The notes under the pieces: model-generated
The model's input: the letters and a program-made list of their open reading frames with translations, nothing else
Databases searched by the model: none
Told to the model about the DNA's origin: nothing
NCBI GenBank assembly: GCA_958510825.1
Contig: OY294044.1
Span: forward strand, 85,296,895-85,360,894
DNA length: 64,000 nt
Reading direction: 5' to 3'
Origin: Brachypterus glaber
Taxonomy: Eukaryota; Arthropoda; Insecta; Coleoptera; Kateretidae
In this document: positions 1 to 8,923 of the stretch, piece after piece
How positions within the stretch are numbered: position 1 is the stretch's first letter
Layout: each line of letters starts with the position of its first letter
Translations under genes and position numbers: made by a program

Positions 1-148
1 TAGAGTCACAGTTTTTGCGATAAAAAGTATACTTAAATCTCAGTAAGTAATGTAAAGTCATAGAGGTGATCCTTTTTTTTTTTCACTTTAGAAACGAGAG
101 AACCAGTAGATTTTTAAATTTTTCTGCAGATTCTATTCAAAAGTGTTC

Positions 149-363
149 TATGGTCTGTTTTTTCAAGCAAGATAGTAAATTAAAAATCTCACAGTAAATA
201 TTTTTACAACAGGTTTGAATAGTATATGTTTGTATATAGAATATAGTTATGTTTTATAAAATGAACTACACAGTATATTCGCACATCCAATATTCGAATC
301 TATTTTAAAAATATTCACTGTGCGATTTTTAATTTACTATCTTGCCTGAAAAAACAGACCATA
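149..363. mobile_element. MITE family 1, copy 1 (TA-flanked, TATGGTCTG ends)
   Basis: A 215-bp imperfect palindrome starts TATGGTCTGTTT and ends AAACAGACCATA. A second copy lies at 54800-55013 with the same ends and interior, including CGCACATCCAATATT. It has no ORF. The ends suggest a TA target duplication (Tc1/mariner-like, inferred). Confidence 0.8.
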
Positions 364-443
364 GATGGATATTATAAAAAAAAATGGTTGCGCGTCAATC
401 ATTCCTAAAATCACAGTTCTATTTAAAAATAAAAACTGCAATG

Positions 444-490
444 TTTATTATAAAACAGTTTATTTATTTATTAGAAAACAATTTGTTTAT
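444..490 (-). promoter_or_regulatory. Cluster of AATAAA poly(A) signals for the C11orf54-like gene
   Basis: On the minus strand several overlapping AATAAA hexamers (plus-strand TTTATT at 444-449, 459-464, 463-468, 467-472 and about 485-494) lie 140-190 nt after the stop codon, which is a normal place for the cleavage signal. Which one is used cannot be told from sequence. Confidence 0.5.
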
Positions 491-627
491 TTATTGTGTA
501 GGTAATTAATGAATAAGTAAGTATAATCTGATTTTATACATTATAAAAATTATAGTGCTATAATAGCATAAATTAAAAATCCAAAAATGTTTGTGTTAAA
601 ATTTAAGTCCCTTTTTTTAATAAAAAT

Positions 628-801
628 TTAATCTCTTCCAACTTGGTGGGTCACAAGGGGCCTATCGATACGATATATTTCTTGCCCCACATTAAAATAT
701 CCCAAATATTCCACATTTTCGGGTGTGACATCGTAATGGTAATGACCTGCCTCTCCATGATGGCTAAAGCTATGGAAATGCTGCACTCTTAAATCCAACC
801 C
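628..801 (-). CDS. C11orf54: C11orf54-like, terminal exon 6 with zinc-binding His cluster
   Basis: Acceptor AG at 803-802; 57 codons then TAA at 630-628. It encodes LRVQHFHSFSHHGEAGHYHYD and ends RPLVTHQVGRD. The His-x-x-His and HYHYD motifs are the zinc-ligand region of the family; all expected histidines are present. AATAAA poly(A) signals follow within about 190 nt. Confidence 0.93.
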   Translation of the reverse strand, partial: GLDLRVQHFHSFSHHGEAGHYHYDVTPENVEYLGYFNVGQEIYRIDRPLVTHQVGRD

Positions 802-3800
802 CTATAATAAATATTAAATTAATTTTGTTGTCCAAAAATTCCTTTTTCGGTTGAACGCAAAAATATCGGACCACCTAAAAAATTGCTATTTCTAAAATTT
901 ACATATTTACAACCTACTTAATGGACTTTTCTGTTTTAAAGCTTTTATACAGGGTTATTCAGAAATAAGTTCAAGAAGCTTCTATAAAGGTTGGTCCGTA
1001 AATGAGCCCTAAGGGAGCTACGACCCACCTAAGGGTAAAAGTAGTTTTATTCAATATTTCTGGAACCCTATAAACCACAGTAACGAATTTTTGTACATGC
1101 CTTAAAATTGATAAAGGCTATCATTTTATGTAATTTTTGTTTGGTAATTTTATCCAGGGACGTGCGAAACGGGGGGGCGATGTCACTTTTTGCCCCAATT
1201 TTTTTTATCCGTAATTTTTTTGACATTTTCTCAATCAAATATTTATCTTTAACTATGCATAAAAAGGTACTTTTTATGTAACACTGTAGGCCCAACAGTT
1301 TTCGAGAAAATTTCAATTAAAGAGTCAATTTCACGGTCTAGAGCATCAAAAATAGGAACTAAAAAATGCAACAATAAAAATTTCAATATCGCAGAGAGAT
1401 TCTACATTAAAAACTACGAAAAAAACATCCCATACACGAATCGCTTTTAAGGAAGCTAATGTCCTTTAAAAAGTATTACTCTTTAAGAGGCTGTAGTACT
1501 CTTAGAACTGATTTTCGAACCTAGATGTACACGAGCTTTTTTTGTACAGTTTTTAATGGAGAATAGCCCTGCAGTATTGAAATATTTACTATTACATTTT
1601 TTAGTTCCTATTTTTGATGTTCAGAACGTGAAATTGCCTCTTTAATTGCAATTTTATCGAAAACGGTTGGTTCTACGGTGTTGCATAAAGTGTACCTTTT
1701 TTATGTTTTTTTTTTTTAATTAAAGATTAATATTTTATTAAGAAAATGCCAAAAAATCTACGGATGAAAAAGTATGGTTTAAAAAAGTGACATCGCCCCC
1801 TGATTTTGCACGTTCCTGGTTAAAATTACGAAATAAAAATTACATGGAATTATAGCCTTTATTAATGTTAAGGCATGTGCAAAAAATCGTTACTGTGGTT
1901 TATAGGGTTCCAGAAATATTAAATAAAAACTTTAGATGGAGCCTTAGCTCCCTTAGAGCTCATTACCGGACCAACCTTTATAGGAACTTTTTTTCATATT
2001 TTTTACCGTAGGATCCTCTTAAATTTCTCGAACTTATTTCTGATTAACCCTGTATACTTTTGTCTTAATTTAAAATGACTAAAAACAGCATTTTGTATTA
2101 TGTTGATGCTGCAGCAACAAAAAATGTACAATTCTGTTTTTCTCCCATCTTCTAGGGTTTGCATGGTAAGCCACTACAATTGTTTTCGACGTTAAAATTC
2201 CTCAGATTACCGCAGTTATTGTAAATATATTCTTTTTTATATTTTTACTTCTGGTTTGGAAGATAGATATATTACCTATCAGGATTTTCCTAAAAATTGC
2301 ATTTTTTATATTTTTACTCAACGCTAATAAATCAAGTTTAACAAACGTTACGTTTTTGATATGCTTGAAACGTAAAAACGGTTAAGCTTCAAATCTAAAG
2401 CACCACTTTAATCAAATTCATGTAGCTTTTCCTAAAATCTCCTAAACCCAAATAAAAAAATATATATCCATAATAACTGCGGCAATAAAAGAGATTAATA
2501 TTTTAAAAATATGTCCAATTCCTAGAAGATGGGGCAATAAAACATAGTTGCAGTGCAACTGTGGCATATTCTTTGTTGCTTTTGATAAAAAATGTTTTTT
2601 TATCATTCTAAAGTAGAGAAAATTTAAAATAAAAAAAAATTGAATCAGGAAAATCCATTAATTTTCGAAATAATTAAATTTAAAAAATGGAAATTTTTTA
2701 AATGGTTCGATTTTTTTTGCGTTCAAGTGTAGTTGTTTTTAAAATAAACTATATGGAAATAGTATTGTTTTACTAAGATAAAAAGTGAAGCTTTTTTTAT
2801 TAGTCTGTAGAATTTACGGACGATGCGAAGCGGAGTCAGGAAACTACAGACGAGTAAAAAAAAGCACTTTTCCTCTGAATGAAACATACTATTTTCTCTT
2901 CAAGCATCTTATATATTTTTATTAAATATTAATTTTTGAATTTAATTTATTCAGTAATAAAGTATGTTTTTTTTCATTAAAATAGGCCAATAAAACTTTC
3001 GAAATAAAGTTAAACCTTCCTTAGCTCATTTTAAATTCTTTTCGTAGGCTAAATTGTACACTTTTCGCGATTTCGATGGTAACTTGTCGAATGTACCATT
3101 TGCAATTTCGGAGAGATTTGTAGGTGTATAAACCATATATTCTTATTCAATAATTTTTAATCAATTTCACACAAGGTTTTTGCACAGAGTCTCGAGTCAA
3201 CCACCTGTTTACATAATAAACAAACAGGTTTGAAGTATGACTGTCATCAAAATCAAACAATGCTGCCGCCAGTGGTGGTTTTGCTACTAACTTTTTTACG
3301 GCGTACAACAATGAACTCATTCTTTTACTGTAAAAAAATAGATCACTTCTAACTAGTGTGTTCAGTTATAAAATATGAACATTTTAGTACATTGATGAAA
3401 AAGTATTTTTTTGTTTATTTTTACATTTTTTATTTATCTATGTTTTTCTTTATTTATTCTTTTAAACTTACACCGTCACCGTTTACCAGGGTACCCACAG
3501 CAACCAATGGTGCTGACATATTGTAGAATTTTAACCATTCATTTATTTGATCGTCATTTTCAATAGGAGTTTTCGAAAAATCGCGCATGACGTGCTGCTT
3601 GGCTTTTCCTTCTTTTAACAAAAATGTTCCACCTAATCCTAAAATAAAAAAAAATCAATATCAATACTGTTTTTTTTTAATTTTATTATTAACCTCGTTA
3701 TTAACGAAAGATTTTGTTCTCTTACCAACTAATTTGTCCTTGTATGCATCTTCCAAACACTTTCTAATACTAGATATAAAATTTTCTTCACCTATGCGCT

Positions 3801-6435
3801 TTTTAGAATACACTTTTAAAACCTAAAAAAAAAAATATTTATTTACCACTAAAAAAAAATAATAGGTTTCTCAAAATTTCAAAAAATCTTGTCCAGATAT
3901 CCCTAAAGTTATAGTATAATTTTCTTCTGCCGAAATATAACTGTTTGTTGTTTGTCAATCTTCATCTTCGTTTTTTGTTTTGCCATGATTTTTCTAGTAT
4001 TTAATAAACTAAAAAAAATACGTACCTTTCCTGGTTTTCCTTCACTAAAAAACAAGTTGGCTAAAAGTGCCACTCTTGTTTCAGAATTAGGTAAAATTTC
4101 TTGAATAGGATGGGCTTCATCTTTTTTATCAACTTTCGAAATTCTAGATTGCTGATCAGCAGTACCATCTATTACATTTAAATTTAATACACCCTAAAAA
4201 TTTATGTCAATAAATAATTTACCAAATTGAATTTAAAAAAGGAAAATAGTTAAGAAAAATAACCTGGTGACTTACCTTGGTACAGAAAACAGTACTACAA
4301 GTTAATATTTTTTTATATCGGAGGGTAGGTTATGCATAATATCTTTTACACGGTAAGAAACCTACGACGAAAGGGGGAGGTAGGAGCAAAGAACTCTCCG
4401 AATTCAACGTGAACGTGTTTTTAGTTAGATTTTATATTTACGTATATTGCTCTCATTTTTTGCCGCATTCTTTCGATAGATTTAGAACCGCGTGTTAAAC
4501 AATACCTCGCAATTTGTGCCTGCATAAGGATGTGGTCCGGCTCCAGCTCCAATTATAAAAGCAGGGTCGGAATCAACTAATTTTGCAATGTCTTTTAAAT
4601 CGTACAATTTATCCCTTTGAACTAAGGGTATTAAATATGGCGGCCCTCCTAATTCGATTATTTTCGTTTTACCACTGAGACCTTTGCTTGCTAAAGTAAA
4701 TGGTTGTTGAGTTAAGTCAGGACATTCTACAACTTCGACTTTGACCTCTTCAAAATTGGATAAAAGGCCTTTGTTCAAAACTAAAAAATAATAATAGAAT
4801 CTATAATTTATTTGAGGCCTATATACATACAGGGTGATCCATAACTGGCATGCCAAAATTTAAGAGGTGATTCTAGATCCAAAAATATAAAAAAAGTTCC
4901 TATAAAGCTTGGTCCGGAAATGAGCCCTAAGGGATCTAGGGCCCTTTAAACTTGTAATAAAAATAAGGTTTTTAATTACCGTTTAAGCTAGAGCGGCGAG
5001 CTTTTGCATGTATACTAGTATTAATAAGGGCAATAAGTTTATGTTAATTTATTTTTTAAATTTATCCAGAGGCGTGCCCAGACGGACAAAATATATGAGG
5101 CTTAAAACATTTTTGCCCCAAACTTTTCTATGTGTATGTTTTTTGGATTTGTTGTAAAAAATATAGATTTCTAGAGTAAAAATACATATAAAATATCATA
5201 TAGTGTAACACTGTAGGAGCAACCGTTATCAAAAAAAAATACAATTAAGAGGAAGTAACATTTTGTGCCACCAAAAACGTTACTTTTTAAAAGGCTATTA
5301 CTCGTTTAATATTAAATTTAGGTGTTTTGGTGTATAATACTTTTTTGCTCAGTTTTAAATGAAGAATCACCCTGCAGCATTAAAATTTTATTGGTGCTTT
5401 TTTTTGTTCCCCATTCAATACGTCATCTTCGAAGGGCCGTAGCTCCCTTACCTTTATAGAAAATTTTTTTCATATTTTTGGATGTAGAATCACCTCTTAA
5501 ATTTCGGTACGCGAGTTCTGGAACAGGCTGTATATTTACAGTATTATTAATTTGAGCCATTTCGCCTCAATGACTATTTATATCGATAAAAAATCAATAA
5601 AAAAGTTTTTTCCAAATTAACTTCTCTACACGTTTTCAACAAAAACGCCTTTTCCAAATTAATTTATCTACCCCTTTTTATTGTTACAGGTGTCTTTGTT
5701 TCAATTACCTCGAAATGACATATTTTGAAATTTGTCATATTTTGGTTGATAAAGCCAAATATTGCAAAAATTCTTTCAAAAAATAATAATTTTCTTTGAA
5801 AACGGGATCAGATTAGATCCGGAAACGTTAGAAGTTAATTTTTATTCAGTTTTTCATTCTTTTTTAATTATTTTAACGATTTATCAAGAATTTTATTAAA
5901 AATTCTTTATTTAGGCAAAATTTTTAAACTTTGGTAAGGTATTGACTAATAATATTTTTTAGGTAAAGAATATATAGCAGATAAATATTATTTTAAACGC
6001 AATACCTTACCAGCGCATCTAGAAATAGGTGCGCCTGATAAGAACATTTTAATTTTATTTTCTGTTTTAGATTTTTTATCGATATAAATAGTCATTGAGG
6101 CGAAATGGTTCAAATTAATAATACTGTATAAAATAATAAAATGTATTAGGAACCCTCCTAATATAAATTGTTGTATGGCTGACTAACGGGATCCCGTTCG
6201 AAAGTTCAAGTATTACGTAACGCAAATTTTGATCATTTTGGACCCTCACCCACCCCCTGTAACGCTATTTTCCTATACCATTATCATGTGCGTAATACTT
6301 CAAAATGACCCCCACCCCCTTAGGAGCGTTACGTAATACTTGAACGTTCCCCTACTTACTCTTAGCTATATCTTCTAATTTCGGCGTGAAAAGTTCTCTT
6401 TTCTCGGTAGGAAGGGACTTTGGATCCAAAGCCAT
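628..6435 (-). CDS. C11orf54: C11orf54-like zinc ester hydrolase (whole gene, 6 coding exons)
   Basis: Joined coding sequence (6435-6360, 4780-4506, 4193-4026, 3822-3726, 3638-3472, 801-628) is 957 nt and encodes 318 residues plus TAA; human C11orf54 (PTD012, DUF1907 family) is about 315. All introns are GT-AG and phases agree at every junction. Recognisable blocks are VVECPDLTQQPFTLA, GGPPYLIPL, RDKLYDL, GAGAGPHPYAG, LLANLFFSEGKPGK, GLGGTF and the C-terminal GEAGHYHYD. In the family, three histidines of the HxH...H cluster bind zinc, and ester hydrolase activity has been reported on artificial esters; the natural substrate is uncertain. No signal peptide is visible, so it is probably cytosolic or nuclear. 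The start is the only ATG in frame before the first donor. It lies tail-to-head with Skeletor on the same strand, with no sign of co-regulation. Introns 1 and 5 are filled with foldback elements. Confidence 0.93.
946..2056. mobile_element. Foldback element of the CAGGGT/AAGGGAGCTACG superfamily, copy 1
   Basis: An approximately 1.1 kb element in intron 5 of the C11orf54-like gene. The left half (TATACAGGGTTATTCAGAAA...) reappears reverse-complemented in the right half (...TAACCCTGTATA), giving arms of about 550 bp and no real loop. It carries the internal box CCCTAAGGGAGCTACG, a GCGAAACGGGGGGG tract and an ACACTGTAGG segment shared with the copies at 4828, 7055, 18595, 19684, 31074 and 35977. 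No transposase is visible, so it is non-autonomous. Confidence 0.82.
2085..2610. repeat. Imperfect inverted repeat in intron 5
   Basis: CTCCCATCTTCTAGG (about 2144) pairs with CCTAGAAGATGGGG (about 2521), and ACCGCAGTTATTG (about 2210) with CAATAACTGCGG-like sequence (about 2473). This gives a roughly 500-bp degenerate hairpin next to the copy-1 foldback. No coding content. Confidence 0.6.
2755..2896. repeat. Short palindromic element with GC-rich centre
   Basis: Arms AAATAGTAT...AGTCTGTAG and CTACAGACGAGT...ATACTATTTTC enclose a CG-rich spacer containing GATGCGAAGCGGAGTC. It resembles several other short palindromes in the window (29241, 33511, 58647). Confidence 0.6.
3472..3638 (-). CDS. 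C11orf54: C11orf54-like, coding exon 5
   Basis: Phase 1 acceptor (AG 3640-3639) and phase 0 donor GTAAGT (from 3471). It encodes GLGGTFLLKEGKAKQHVM through APLVAVGTLVNGDG, matching the GMGGTF...KAPLVCLPVFVS region of C11orf54. Confidence 0.9.
3726..3822 (-). CDS. C11orf54: C11orf54-like, coding exon 4
   Basis: 32 codons plus one base between acceptor AG (3824-3823) and donor GTAAG (3725-3721). It encodes VLKVYSKKRIGEENFISSIR and KCLEDAYKDKLVG, corresponding to the 'VIEVKAKRRTGPLNF...' stretch of the human protein. Confidence 0.88.
4026..4193 (-). CDS. C11orf54: C11orf54-like, coding exon 3
   Basis: 56 codons, phase 0 at both ends (acceptor AG 4195-4194, donor GTACG from 4025). It encodes GVLNLNVIDGTADQQSRISK through ALLANLFFSEGKPGK; the last block matches the LLANLFASEGQPGK region of the human protein. 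Confidence 0.9.
4506..4780 (-). CDS. C11orf54: C11orf54-like, coding exon 2
   Basis: Acceptor AG at 4782-4781, donor GT at 4505-4504. It encodes ILNKGLLSNFEEVKVEVVEC through GAGAGPHPYAGTNCE, the most conserved N-terminal half of the DUF1907 fold. Phase 1 in, phase 0 out. Confidence 0.93.
4828..5532. mobile_element. Foldback superfamily, copy 2 (CAGGGTGATCC ends)
   Basis: TA-flanked inverted repeat in intron 1 of the C11orf54-like gene. The left end is TACAGGGTGATCCATAACTG and the right end ...CAGGCTGTA; AAGAGGTGATTCTAGATC pairs with GATGTAGAATCACCTCTT. It carries the conserved internal box in altered form. Its left end lies only 48 nt upstream (transcript sense) of exon 2. Confidence 0.78.
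5537..6128. mobile_element. TIR element with about 59-bp nearly identical terminal inverted repeats
   Basis: The left terminus TACAGTATTATTAATTTGAG... and the right terminus match over about 59 bp with one visible difference (GAGCC versus GAACC). TIRs this well matched imply a young or gene-converted insertion. The interior (about 470 bp) is AT-rich with no ORF. It abuts foldback copy 2. Confidence 0.8.
6189..6352. mobile_element. MITE family 2 (GGGAACGTTCAAGTATTACG), copy 1, next to a splice donor
   Basis: About 164 bp ending GCGTTACGTAATACTTGAAC GTTCCC, with a degenerate left end carrying AGTTCAAGTATTACGTAACG. Related copies lie at 18701-18830 and 25577-25683 (shared AATGGTATAG and TTACGTAATAC...GAACGTTCCC). 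Its right end is at intron position +8 of C11orf54-like intron 1. Confidence 0.75.
6360..6435 (-). CDS. C11orf54: C11orf54-like, coding exon 1
   Basis: Starts MALDPKSLPTEKRELF and ends after 25 codons plus one base (phase 1) at a GTAAGT donor (6359-6354). Only 8 nt into the intron a MITE begins (6352), yet the donor is consensus. This exon is too short to stand out as an ORF. Confidence 0.88.
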
Positions 6436-6526
6436 TGTACTAAAATTAGTAATTTTTTTTTTTATTTTTTTTAATAAATTTTGTTAATAATAGAATTATA
6501 TAAAATATATTCCGCAAAAACAATAA

Positions 6527-7052
6527 CACAGCCACACAAATAAAATCGTATCCAGACTAGACCAACTCATTTTTATATTTTTGGGGTCGCTGAAACCGAA
6601 TCTGACCTCAAAATTGCTCCATCAAAACACATTTTTTTATACACTCAAAAAAATGGTGCAAAAATTCCTTAAATTCAGATGTTTTAAGTGTAGAAAAAAA
6701 TTGGGACCTGATGGAGTTAAAGCTCTTAACAAATAATGTCTATAGCACATAACATTTTTTTGTGGTTGTGCATACACAAAAAAAAAATAAGTACCAGAGA
6801 CTAGACCAACGAATTTTTATATTTTCGGGGTCGCTGGAACCGAATCTGACCTCAGAATTGCTCCAACAGGTCACAATTTTTTTTGGACCTAAAAAAGGGT
6901 GCGAAAATTCCTTAAATTCAATGTTGTTATGGGTAGAAAAAATTTGGGATCTGATGGAAAAATTCTGAGGTCAGATTAAGTTTCAGCGACCCCAAAAATA
7001 TAAAATGCATTGGTCTAGTCTCTAGATACAAAAAAAAAATTGTGTGGCTGTG
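6527..7052. mobile_element. TIR element (CACAGCCACACAA ends) with duplicated subterminal block
   Basis: Begins CACAGCCACACAA and ends TTGTGTGGCTGTG. A block reading AGACTAGACCAAC...GGGGTCGCTG...CCGAATCTGACCTCA occurs at about 6555, again directly at about 6800, and reverse-complemented at about 6965-7020. A stretch of the same block (GGTTTCAGCGACCC) also occurs at about 51556. Confidence 0.7.
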
Positions 7053-7054
7053 TA

Positions 7055-7724
7055 ATCACAGGGTGATCAATAACTGGCATGCTAAAATATAAGAGGTGAT
7101 TCTTATCCAAAAATATCAAAAAAGTTCCCATACAGGATGGCCAGGAAATGCGCCCTAAGGGAGCTACGGCCCTACTAAAAATAAGATTTTTAATTAATAA
7201 CTCTATAGAGTACTATAGTACCCTTTAATCTAGAGCGACGAGGTTTTGCATGTATACTAGTATTAATAAGGGCAATTAGTTTATGTTATTTTTTTTTATT
7301 TATCCAGAGGCGTGACTAGAGTAGCAAAATGTTTTAGGCTTAACACATTTTTGCCCCAAACTTTATGTGTAGGTACTTTTTGGATGTTTTTGTATAAATT
7401 GATTTTTTGATTAAAAATATATAATAAATGTCATATAGTGTAGATAACACTGTAGGAGCCATCGTTTAAAAAAAATGCATTTTTTGTGCCACCAAAAGTT
7501 TTACTTTTTAAAAGGCTATTACTCCTTTAATATTAAATTTAGATGTTTCGGTGAAGAATACTTTTTTTCTTAGTTTTAAATAAAGAATCACCCTGCAACA
7601 TTAAAATTTTATTGGCACTTTTTTGTTCCCAATTTAATATGCCCATCTTCGAAGGGCTGTATATTAACTTTTTCCATATTTTTAGATGTAGAATCACCTC
7701 TTGAATTTTGGCATTACCCTGTAT
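7055..7724. mobile_element. Foldback superfamily, copy 3
   Basis: Left end CACAGGGTGATCAATAACTG, right end ...GCATTACCCTGTATA; closely related to copy 2 (GGCATGC, AAGAGGTGATTC). It carries the box CCCTAAGGGAGCTACGGCCC. It lies between the two host genes. Confidence 0.75.
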
Positions 7725-8750
7725 ATCTAAAAATATTTGGTTAACAATGCAATAAATAAAACTACTTATTTAATTATTTGAATGAAATCTATTGGCTTAT
7801 TTCTGTTGAGGGTCAATTTAAATTTACCGCCAGTCTTACTTTTAGAGGTTATAAAATTAACCTATAATTAATATATTTTTTTTTATTTCTGAGTGAACTT
7901 ATTATTTTCCTTGGTGAATTGTGAAAGGTCCTATCTTATTTTTAAATAGTGTAAAGCGTTAAAGTTAAAATTATGTCTAAAACCATTAAATTAATATAAA
8001 CTTTGGTTAATGTATAATAGTTTATTTTGTTAAAATTCTTACCTGGCGAAAGTGAACAAAACTAGAAATATAATGTATTCCAATAACAGAAAAAATATGC
8101 TTTTATAAAGCTTAACACCAAAACATAATTTATCATAACCTAACATATTGATCTAATTTATAGGCTAAATTTAATTTCTTAAAATATCATTTTTATTCTT
8201 TGTATTGTTAATTTAAACATTTCTTATATTCTTTGGACTACCTATGTTAATTTAATGTCCTTAATCTGTATATTTTATATTTTTAGTAGGTACTTACCTG
8301 TTAAAAAAATCAGTTATGTTGTAGGTAGCAAGGGTTATTTTTAATAATACCTATCTATTATGTTAAATTTAAAACAAACTCAATTAACAATCTTATCTTT
8401 TAGTAGCAAAGATAAAAGTTGGTTACTAAATTAAAGGTCACGATATGATTTGCTGTTGTTTTCATATTATAATTACTTGTAGGTTAAAACCGGGTAAGTT
8501 TGAATCTGGGGCAAGTGTACAGCAATGTAGATATAAATATAAAATGAGTCTATTTTATTTTAGTTTGCGCATTTTTAAGATATGAAGGACCAATTTATTA
8601 TTGCCATTAAATTATCTACTATAAATTATTTTTATATTAAACTTCTCGATAAAAATACAATTTTTTATTTACGTTTCTATTTCATAATAAGTTATCAATA
8701 ATATAACTTTTTTTAAGTAATTTATGGATATATATTTTTTGTTTATATCA
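7725..8750. other. Intergenic stretch between Skeletor and the C11orf54-like gene
   Basis: AT-rich sequence with no ORF of note and no clear inverted repeat. It probably holds the 3' end of the Skeletor transcript on its right side and promoter-proximal DNA of the C11orf54-like gene on its left, but no specific promoter motif can be defended. Confidence 0.4.
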
Positions 8751-8866
8751 AATGAAACAATTGGCTTCTTAATAATTATTTATTTACAAAAAAAATTAAT
8801 AATTGAATGAAAATGAAACAATTGGCTTCTTAATAATTATTTATTTACAAAAAAAATTAATAAAAT
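8751..8866. repeat. 61-bp tandem duplication in the Skeletor 3' UTR
   Basis: The unit beginning AATGAAACAATTGGCTTCTT occurs at 8751 and again at 8812, essentially unchanged. Each copy contains TTTATT on the plus strand (8779-8784 and 8840-8845), which is AATAAA on the coding (minus) strand, so the poly(A) signal of Skeletor is duplicated. Confidence 0.85.
8779..8845 (-). promoter_or_regulatory. Duplicated AATAAA poly(A) signals of Skeletor
   Basis: Minus-strand AATAAA at 8845-8840 (79 nt after the stop codon) and 8784-8779 (140 nt after it), one in each half of the 61-bp tandem duplication. Their position fits 3' end formation of the long Skeletor transcript. Confidence 0.55.
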
Positions 8867-8923
8867 TAATAAAAAACTTAACATTATTTGAATTTACATA
8901 ACGAATTTCAATCATTACGACAG

